64,000 bases of DNA from the NCBI RefSeq assembly GCF_000204055.1, contig NW_006768804.1, positions 88,374 to 152,373 on the forward strand. Direction: 5' to 3'. This document shows, in pieces, positions 55,638-64,000 of this stretch. The notes under the pieces are model-generated. The model was not told the DNA's origin and searched no databases. It saw only the letters and a list, made by a program, of their open reading frames with translations. A program made the position numbers and the translations under genes. This DNA is from Melampsora larici-populina 98AG31 (Eukaryota > Basidiomycota > Pucciniomycetes > Pucciniales > Melampsoraceae). The stretch's first letter is position 1; each line of letters starts with the position of its first letter.

Positions 55638-56109
55638 GAGCATCTCCAACGGTCCTGAATCACAAAAACACGTACAGGCTCATCTGAAAACATACAGTCA
55701 GCTGTATTTTTTCTTTAAATTGATTTCCCTCCACCGCACACACTGATGCAGGGACTCCCAAGGTCATGCTCCTGCCAAAAACACCAAAAGTGCACAATAT
55801 CCCTTTTGATATCTCATTGAATATTGACTTGATATGTAATTCCTTCTGTTATCATATTCAACATTAGACAAATGTGGTATCATTATGTCCAAAACCTGCC
55901 AAATACTGTGTGTTTCATCTTTTGCAAGAGCCCCTCATATATGAAGGGGCTGACATGAGATACCCAGTATCCCTCAAAACAAGATTCACGCGCATGGCCA
56001 GATGTGAGAAAGCTGGCGACCATTGGATGGTCGTTTTTTGACCTGACCCTGTAAATGTAAAATATACCTTACATATTGTTACATTTACAAGGTGCCGTTG
56101 GAGATGCTC
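55638..56109. mobile_element. Tourist-like MITE, 472 bp
   Basis: Perfect 15-bp ends GAGCATCTCCAACGG, flanked by TTA (55635-55637, 56110-56112). Same end type as 33121-33634. Confidence 0.88.
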
Positions 56110-56112
56110 TTA

Positions 56113-56619
56113 GCATACAATACTTGACACTGAATAATGGGATATTATTTAACAGCAAGTTCTGAGAGAGTTGATCCGATTGAGGTCTTCTTTGATTCTA
56201 TGACCAATTCAAATCTTGATGTTACAAATTTCTTACCTCAGGCTGATGTCACAATCATTCACTGATTTTCAAAAATGTCAGTAAAACTTGATGCCTTGAC
56301 TTGAATATTGCCATGTTCAATTCAAATCAACTCCATAGATCCAGAGAACATTGTGATTCCATCAAAGCCAGATATGATTTTGGATGACTTTCACATTGAT
56401 TAAACACTTGAATAAATCAGAGATCAATATCTACCGGGGCGTGAAGTTTGAGTATTGACTCTCTAAAATCTATCAATAGGACAAGTAGTTATGAAATATT
56501 TCAGATAGAATCACAATTGCAAAGAAAAGATATATCAATGAAAGTAAAATTTTCAACTGGAAACAGAAATTTGAGATCTGATTTCTTTGAATGTCCAACA
56601 GGCATGTGTGTTGCTATGC
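56113..56619. other. no recognisable gene
   Basis: AT-rich. A 64-codon frame at 56448-56642 is unrecognised. The last ~30 bases (GCATGTGTGTTGCTATGCGC) may be the left end of hAT element B, since GCGGTTTTTGGGACC resumes at 58255. Confidence 0.35.
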
Positions 56620-56624
56620 GCGGT

Positions 56625-58254
56625 GTGGTGATCTATTTATGACATTAAGCAAAAAAATTAATCATCTTTACTTTACCAGTTTATTAGCAAACTTCAATAT
56701 AGCAGAGGATTCGAAATTCAGGTTTTCAGATCAATTGAAGCTCTTAGAGGCTTATGTATACTTATTGGATCATTATTATGTCATCTTAGTTCAAAAATAT
56801 TATTAAGATCAACATAGTTTACTTACAAAGTTATTACAAAAAGACAGAAAAAAAAAAGATAAGAAAAATTCGAAAATATAGGTGTAAAAGTTGGAAAATG
56901 GTTTTTAGCTTATTTATAATTAAGTTATGGGTTTTATAAGGTTAGAATATGAAAGAACAACAGTTTATTATACAGGAACAATTTTAATATTCAAGGTTGA
57001 TAAGGGGAAACAGAAGTTATTAGCAGGAAGGTACTTTTTCGAAGTTGGTAAACAAGGGTTAGGCGTGTAGTTTACATATGTAATGGTGGTAGTAGTAGAA
57101 ATTAAGGTTGCCAAGAGGATTTTCCGGGATTTTTAAGGTTATAGAAGATGATGTCATGTTACAGAAGGCAAGAAAGGCTTAGTAAAAGGTGTGAAAAGTG
57201 AAGAAAATAGGTGAAAATCGGCGAAAATGGAGGTTTTCAGCTAATTACATATGTCAAATGACGTCAGAATAAGTTGGTAGATGGCTCATTCAACGCAGAA
57301 GAGTGGATTACATAATGTACAACCTTTTAAATCATTATTAACGGAGGTGTATGTAAAAAGTTATAAGGGAAATAAGAAATTGGCGTGAATCTCGAATTTT
57401 ACAGTCACAAGACACATGTAACACCAAAAACCTTAACTTCACAACTCAATATCTTACTCATCACTCATCAGAAATAGGTCTTATAGGTGTCAGAAATGAT
57501 CAGTAACACGTGGGCTACAAGATCCACTTTAGTAATCAAAAATTGGAGCACATCTGAAAAAAATCGTAATCTCAAAAATTGGGTTTCAGCTAGTTTACAA
57601 GGAAAAAATCACCTGTATTCATCTTAAGAAGTGCTGTACATTACATCATTGCGTCATTGATCACTTTTGGCTGTGAAAATTACATCATACATTAGTAACA
57701 AGATCATTACATTGCGTCATTACATGGTTTTTAGGGTTATTTAGGCGGATTTGATTGGTTTTTGAGGCTGTTGACTGTTGTAAAGATTGTTACATTTGGA
57801 TATAAGTACTCCTTGATGAATTTGGGATTGTAGCGCCCTTTTCTGCATCTTATACCTTTGTTGTAGTGTTATAAATCATCATTTATTTACTATATTTGTA
57901 CTAAGATCACTTAAATCCGCCCCTTCAAAGCAAGGAGAAATTTATTTACGTGTGTTAAAGACTACAAGTCTAATTGGGAATAATACTTACAACAGTATTG
58001 CTAGTAATAAACATAGTGTGTGACTTTTTTTTTTGCGCTTAAAATCTGGGAATAATACTTAACAACAGTATTGCTTTATTTCTCTGGTGCCTTATCTATT
58101 TCTCTGTTATCACAAAGTGGTCAGCAAGTGCCCTTGTGCTGGTTTCTTTGAAGAAGGCAGTCTTTAGGCAACTTCTACTATATTACACGTAGTAGATTAT
58201 CCCTTCTTAGGTGTTGTAAAGCTCTTGTTGAGCTTTAAATACTACAGCGGCATT
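56625..58254. repeat. 1.6-kb interspersed repeat, copy 2
   Basis: Homologous to 8038-9672 from GTGGTGATC to the terminal hairpins. GCGGT occurs at 56620-56624 and 58255-58259, a possible 5-bp duplication; in copy 1 an 8-bp repeat is seen instead, so the ends are uncertain by several bases. Non-coding. Confidence 0.7.
57982..58237. other. hairpin cassette conserved by compensatory changes (copy 2)
   Basis: Matching stems: AATACT (57982-57987) with AGTATT (57994-57999); AAGAAGG (58151-58157) with CCTTCTT (58202-58208); CTACTA (58175-58180) with TAGTAG (58190-58195); TAAAGCTC (58217-58224), loop TTGTT, GAGCTTTA (58230-58237). The first hairpin unit is repeated once more (near 58050-58070). Confidence 0.5.
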
Positions 58255-58891
58255 GCGGTTTTTGGGACCCGCCACACACCAGTGTTGCGCCTGTTTTGCT
58301 GCGGCTCACCCCGCCCCGCACCATGGACATTGAATATTACAATTTTTTTGTACCACAACATAACAGGGTTTGCGGGACCTGAAACTGTAACGGCTGCGGA
58401 CGTTACGGCCCCGTACCAGCCCTGGGTACTATTCCCGGGGTTTTTTCTGCGCTATGCCCAAACAGGCAAATTGTTCTCTTTGTTTCACCATTAATGTTGA
58501 ACCACCACCCAATGGAGATGTGACTTTGCCGCTTCCAGCTCAAATAGGCACCACACCCCCATTCAAGATTCAAGACGTCAGCCAATCAGGGGATGCCAGT
58601 GCCAGGGGTAATAAATACAATGTATCGTGCACGTCTTCTTCCCCCATCTGTACTTCATTGAACTATTTTCTAACTTTGTTTCTTTCTCAACCTCACATCT
58701 GATTATCAATCCTTACACCGTTCTAACTTCACTTACTACAAACTTTCACCATATCCATCCCATAACATATCTTACTATTACTAAACTTACAACCCAATTG
58801 TCATAGACTTTATCTGTCAAGCTTCACCACAATCCAATTTACCGCTCTCGAATCCGATTGTATACTATGTTGTCTCAAACTATATTACCAT

Positions 58892-60271
58892 CAACAGCTG
58901 AAGCGCTCCGCTGCGCCCCGCTTTCAGGTGGTTTTTTTGCAGCGGAGCGTTGTTCCGCTATGTGAGGAGCCGCTCACTCCCCGCTTCAAATCAAGACCCG
59001 CTACATCAGTTGGGCAGCGGTGCGCCTGTTGGACCCGCTCTCGCACCGCTTCATGCTTTTCAAAGCCAAGCGAGCGAGACGGGGCGAGTAGAATCACATT
59101 TTTTAGTATTGGCAAAGAAGGTAGCATGTACATGAAATGATCAAAAAATAAAGGATAAGGAGTGATTTCAAAGGTTGATATAAGATGGATGATCAGTGGA
59201 GATGTAACAAAGCATAAAAAAAATTTCAAAAACAGTGAGAAGGAAGATCTTCTTTTTGATCTTGAATAAGATGGGAATCAGTTAAGATTCAAGGTGATGA
59301 AGTAGTAGAGATATTTTGGATGATATCAGAACTTGATGGTGAGTTGGAATTAGATGATTGAATGGTAGTGATAATTGAATTGAGAGAAGGAAGTGGAAAT
59401 CATAGATCGATGAGAGGTAAGACTTGTGAGTTGGACTGCTTCAAATAATGAGTTTGATCGAGATTTGGGACAGGAATAAGAACAACCGGTTAATCAATTA
59501 ATGTAATCGAATAAGTTTTTTCTTGTTGCTAGTTCAACTTCTTCAGCAGTTATGGACGCCAATGAATCAATTTTTAAATAAATATGGTGGAAATGTATTG
59601 ATACATCGATTAGAAATCTTATGTCAAAACAGAGCTCTAGAAGCTTCTAGACTTGATTATGAAGTTTGGGGTGGAATCTTTCAACCTGATTCTGGTAGGA
59701 CTGCTAAGTAAATCTTTCAATTTCATTCTATCAATCATATTTCATCTTCGGATGAATTAATATTTCTTGATTGATTGAGGTTGATTGAAATGTTAGGCTT
59801 ATGATGTTGATTAGATTGATGATGAATAACTTGATGAGAGATGAAGATAATCCTGAGATTGAAAGGATTTGATAATTTGAGTTATCAGTGAGATTATAAG
59901 TACTGTTGGTGGAGGTAAGTGCTGGGGCATTGAGATGATTTTGTGCTGATCCGATGTAGCCACGTTGAGTCGCAGGTGTTGAGAGTTGCAGACCTCGAGA
60001 GTTGTTCTGAGAGTGATGTTGACTCTGAGTCTTGTTAATTGTCAAATTAGAGATCTTGCTCGTGTCGCTACATGCCGCTCTGAGCAAGGGCTGCGGGGCG
60101 TAAGTTCAAATCGCCCCGTCACAATTACAGCCCGCTACAGCCCCAGTATTAGGGGTGGGGCGGTGGCGGGACGTTTTCAACCGCTACAAGACAAATCCCA
60201 GAGCGATGGCGGGCGACCCGCCCCGCCACCGCCCCGCCACCGCTTTTTGCAGCGGATCGCTTCAGGTGTTG
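58892..60271. mobile_element. hAT-like non-autonomous element, 1,380 bp
   Basis: Ends CAACAGCTGAAGCGCTCCGC and its complement with two changes. Flanks TTACCAT (58885-58891) and CTACCAT (60272-60278), a 7-bp duplication with one change. Both ends are full of CCGCT/AGCGG words; the interior is AT-rich with no transposase. Removing it keeps the transposase frame open (TILPYTSHAT). Confidence 0.75.
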
Positions 60272-60629
60272 CTACCATATACCTCACATGCCACTGAAGA
60301 GGACACCCACCCAGATCTGTTCGTAACCGCAAGCAGGCCATATACCCAAGAATGATATCTCAGTCACCCGACTCTCGTCGACGAGTCAGTGTAGAACAAC
60401 CTACAACTTTGAAACGCAAGCGCCAGGACTCGAGTCAATTGAATCAAGGCCAGGACGATGAATCTGACGGATCCGTTCGGTTTGGAGGGAGAAAGCAGTT
60501 CAAACAACCTACGACGTCTAAACACAAGCGCACCGAGTCGAGTCAAGATTTCCAAGACCAAGAACACAAATCTGACACATCGGTTCATAACGGCAGCAAA
60601 AAGAAACTCAAAACAGCACCAAAGCCTAA

Positions 60630-61488
60630 GGGCACGCTTGGTACAGCTTACAAAATTTTGTACCTTTTAAAAGGTACAAACTTTCCGACCCCGGAAAGTC
60701 AATTTTTGTTTTAAGTTGACTTTCATCAAAAAGTCAACTCAAAAGTATATAAAAGCTGAATTTCGTTTGGCAGCCAAAATCTGGTTGACTGTTCCAAATC
60801 TTTTCACTTTTTCTTCAACTTTCACTTCTCTTCATTTCATCTCTAGTTCCAGAACCACTGATTGCTTTAATTTTTACAAACCATTTTCTTCTCTAGAGAT
60901 TTGATTGATTCCTGGATTGACATATAAATTGGAAAACTTTTCACAATAAATCATCAATGTTGTTTGTCTTGCAAATTCAAAGTTTAACTCCAATGCTTTA
61001 ATGACATTGGATGAAGTATATTGTGTGCATATCATGACTTTTGGATGTGGTGTGTGAAGATGAGAGATGATGAATTGAGTATCAACAGTGATATTTGACC
61101 ACAACGTTGAAGTGATTCAAAGATAGGAAGGGTGTATGGAAGATGTGAGATGTACGATTTGAAAAAAACAACTGAGTGAATCGAGGTTTCTTTTTACAAA
61201 GACATTGATGTGAGTTGAAGTGCGGACAGGGGGGTATGGAAGATGGGACTTGTAGATTTTTAAAAAAAAGAAAAGAGATTGAGACGTTGGGTCAAATAAG
61301 TAGCTTAATTGGAAAATAATGAGCTCTTTGGCTCTTTATTATAAGTAGCAAGATAAGCTACTTATGGGTCCCATAAGTAGCTTTGAAAAGTTTCAAAAAG
61401 TCGATGCCCAACGGACTTTTTGAAATTCAACTTATGAAAGTCAAATTTTGACATAAGTAGCTTAAAATAAGCTATACCAAACGTGCCC
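60630..61488. mobile_element. Tourist/PIF-like MITE, 859 bp
   Basis: Ends GGGCACGCTTGGTACAGCTT and its complement with two changes, flanked by TAA (60627-60629, 61489-61491). Removal joins APKPKPSASQ. It holds several internal short hairpins (CTTATGGGTCCCATAAG). Confidence 0.82.
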
Positions 61489-62434
61489 TAAGCCTTCAGC
61501 CTCACAGAAGTGATCTACCCGTACTGCAGTTGAATCTGATGAAGTAAGTCATCATCATTTATCTTGTCCAACCTCAGCTAACTAACAATTGAGTTCACTT
61601 GAATGTTTTAGCATATCTTGTTGAACATAACCAAAGCCACTTTACAAGCTGATTCCGACGCGGAGTTTGTTGGCAAGGTTCAAAAGAAACACAAGCCTAA
61701 TTCCGAGAATCCCAATTCTGATTTAGCCAAGCTGAGGGTGTATCATTGGCCACCATTTCATGCAAAAGGTGATGTAAGTAATTTTGTACTTTATCTTTGT
61801 CATCAATACCCAATAACTGACTGGGAATTCTTATTGAAGGATCAATCCAAACTTCCCCTCTCATATGCATGTCGGTTCTGCAAGAGGGATAAAGACGATC
61901 CTGTTTGTGTCAGCTACAGCAACATGACAGGAAGTCTTTGGACTCACCAAGACGGATACTCTACTGGTGGTCGTTCTGATGTCAGCTGCGCTGGACAACT
62001 CGAAGCTCACAATTTGGGATTTCATGTACCACCGTCTGTTGCTGAGCAATGTATGGTCAAGAAGGGATCTTTGGACAAGTATGTTACCACGACCACCGCA
62101 ACAAAATTCAACAACATTACCTTCAACCAGATGGCTTGCACCTGGTTGATTCGGCGAGCACTTCCTTGGACTCCTATTGAGGATCCAATCCTGAGGGGAA
62201 TGGTTCAATACCTTTGCCATGATGCTAAATTATATGGCCGCAAATGGGCGTTGACTGAAGCTAAGAACATCAACAGTTCTTTGAAACAAAATGTATTCAA
62301 AGAATTGAAAGTAAGTACACCTTTATTATTGACATCCTTCTTAAATATATGTTTTATTGTTGTATTAATTGCTCATCTTCTTATAGCAATTGACTCCAAG
62401 ATTCAATCTTGTAAATGGCTAAGAAGACCATAAG

Positions 62435-62960
62435 ACCTATAAATGTAGTGCAGCGTATTAGCACTCTTCTCCAACAAGCTCAGGTATGCAGACCTTTGCT
62501 AACCTAAAGGTTTGGGAGGTAAAAACAAAATGAGAAACGATAAGTAAACTCAAAAGCTTATGAGAGTTGATCTAAAGGAAGTTTCTCTTTCCAAAAGATA
62601 TTTATTATATTACTAATCAACTAACCTATAAATGTAGTGCAGCGTATTTGCACTCTTCTCCAACAAGCTCAGGTATGCAGACCTTTGCTAACCTAGAATA
62701 AATAATTGAAAGATAGAAGTAGTGAAAAGAAAAACAACTTAGACTAATGAAACGTAGCAAGATAACAATATAAATTTATACCTAAAGGTTTGGGAGGTGA
62801 AGATAAAATGAGAAACGATAAGTAAACTCAAACGCTTATGAGAGTTGATCTAAAGGAAGTTCTAACATGTTCGTCAAATGATATCAGTATGATGTTGAAA
62901 CGCAAATTATAAGTGAAAGACTTACTCTCTTTCCAAAAGATAAGGAGAGAGAGACAAAGT
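62435..62960. repeat. unequal direct duplication in the deleted transposase core
   Basis: ACCTATAAATGTAGTGCAGC starts copies at 62435 and 62624. The first copy equals the second minus two internal pieces (about 62696-62780 and about 62860-62920); one deletion point sits at the short word CCTA. The sequence is not transposase and its source is unknown. Confidence 0.75.
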
Positions 62961-64000
62961 TGATAAACACAGTCAACTACATATAAGAAAAAAAATTGTT
63001 GAGAAAACATGTTGGGATTGATCTACATCAAACTTATTCCTCTTCTGCCTCAAGTTTTTCACAAAGCGGTTCGGTGGAAAGTTTGGTACCATTCCAATGA
63101 AGGCTGAGTCAATGTTGCGGCAAATATACTCAGGATATGAAGCTTCTTTGCCGGCTTGTCGCTCTGGAAACCATGAGTCTGGATCGAACAGCTCCAATCC
63201 TTTGGCTCCACCATCGAGGTTGTTTCATGTGGACACGGATGAAGACGAGGATGATACAGCCAAAGATTCAGTGGATGCATCTTTGGAAAACTATTTCCAA
63301 GTGTCAGACAAGATGCGCCAGAAGGATTATGACTTGGCGGACCCAAAAGCAAGTCTTGTGTGGTGGGTCCGCAAACAAGTTGAGTAAGTACATGATCAAT
63401 GAACAATCTTGTGCTAACATCTTTGTTTCTGTCACTTCTTCAGTGTCATGAAAAAGAATACCGGATCCTCGCCATTATGGCACGTGATTATCTAGCCTCG
63501 ACTGGTTCATCGTGCGCAGCTGAAAGAATATTTTCATGTGCCGCTGATGTGTGTGCCAGTGATTGGGGTAGCCTACTTGCATGCACCATAGAAGCTCTGG
63601 TGTTGAGTAGACTATGGTTAAGAGAAGGAGTCAATCTGGGTGTAGAATTTGCAGACCTGACTTCCATTTTGGAAGCACTAGGTGTAGTACTGGATTAATG
63701 TAATCGTATCTTTATTATTCCAAATTCATTGTTACTGTGTTTATTGGAGTGGCACGATTAGAACATACATTCATATGGTTCATTTATCTTTGCAATTATA
63801 GTGTTTGTCTTTGTTTCCTTCTATTCTCACATTTCAATGTTCCTTCTATTCTTCTTGACTTCACATATTTCCTTGTAATAGTTTCTGAATCAATGTTTCT
63901 TAGACTTTTGGGTCTGTTGCGGTGGGTGCGTTGCTGCAGCATCACATGTCTGTTACGGGCGCAACTACTAATACTGTTGTGTCTGCGACTTTGCTGTTTT

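Larger units (their letters stand above)
58867..63698 (+). pseudogene. hAT transposase (element B), heavily interrupted
   Basis: Begins MLSQTILP at 58867; with the MITE removed it continues YTSHATEEDTHPDLFVTASR, then by a shift RRVSVEQPTTLKRKRQDSSQ. After the Tourist MITE: PKPSASQK, a TGA, STRTAVESDE, an intron, LLNITKATLQADSDAEFVGK, a BED-like finger (CRFCKRDKDD) and FNQMACTWLIRRALPWTPI (61618-62310). After an intron the core stops near 62430 and is replaced by filler. The C-terminus resumes at 63097 (LENYFQVSDKMRQKDYDL; LAIMARDYLASTGSSCAAER) and ends at 63698. Most of the catalytic core is deleted. Confidence 0.7.
58255..64000 (+). mobile_element. hAT DNA transposon B, running off the right edge, carrying three insertions
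   Basis: GC-rich subterminal words (TTGCGG, GCTGCGG, CCCGCC) at 58255-58420 and again at 63905-64000, around a hAT transposase pseudogene. The right terminus is beyond the window, and the left may start near 56595, before the 1.6-kb repeat. Inside lie a hAT-like MITE, a Tourist-like MITE and duplicated filler. Confidence 0.6.

Noticed and set aside
59523..60087. Open frames within the hAT-like MITE (62 and 118 codons)
   Set aside because: AT-rich, low complexity, inside a non-autonomous element; no family recognised.
1..64000. CRISPR array or bacterial operon structure
   Set aside because: No regularly spaced short repeats with unique spacers; introns and element types are eukaryotic.

Overview
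The window looks like a transposon-dense intergenic region of a rust fungus (Pucciniales, probably Puccinia-like). This is inferred from protein families: an F-box/LRR gene fused to a Ty1/copia Gag-like segment, an intron-rich cytochrome P450, chromodomain Gypsy, copia, DIRS-like tyrosine-recombinase, Tad/I-like LINE and several hAT elements. All have short GT..AG introns and AT-rich surroundings. No tRNA, rRNA or CRISPR array was seen. Only two genes look intact: the F-box gene (1792-3556, minus) and the P450 (36823-38922, plus, seven exons, 535 codons). Layout. 1-950: fragments of an unrecognised minus-strand gene that runs off the left edge. 1792-3556: F-box gene. 3636-4954: two adjacent MITEs. 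5140-33662: one old LINE broken into pieces by at least five later insertions. These are a 1.6-kb repeat (8038-9672), a hAT element (9981-14270), a composite block (about 15349-23064) holding a CACTA-type MITE and a nearly complete Gypsy element, an 8.25-kb CACTA-like element (23336-31585), and a 300-bp MITE (32445-32744). At several junctions, removing the insertion plus one target duplication rejoins the LINE reading frame. The LINE ends in a 3' UTR with a poly(A) run, which itself carries a Tourist-like MITE. The CACTA-like element carries an exon/intron copy of a two-RRM RNA-binding protein gene and a Gag-like ORF between two 444-bp direct repeats that differ at one base. 33663-36430: MITEs and a short P450 N-terminal remnant that points away from the intact P450 and is split by a TA-flanked MITE. 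36823-38922: P450 gene. 40187-42840: DIRS-like tyrosine recombinase plus RT/RNase H. 43194-44110: copia 3' end with LTR, then a tiny 5'-truncated LINE copy. 45908-48193: decayed host-like fragments. 48202-50885: hAT with a perfect 8-bp target duplication. 52178-53878: copia gag-protease. 54017-56109: foldback element with a nested MITE, then a Tourist MITE. 56625-58254: second copy of the 1.6-kb repeat. 58255-64000: a third hAT element with its own insertions, running off the right edge. The genes do not form an operon or pathway; the region is mainly a record of layered insertions. Its most novel signal is a set of hairpins near the end of the 1.6-kb repeat that keep pairing in two diverged copies through paired base changes. 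Coordinates of exons, target duplications and LTRs were read by eye from the sequence; family names are recognition, not database results.
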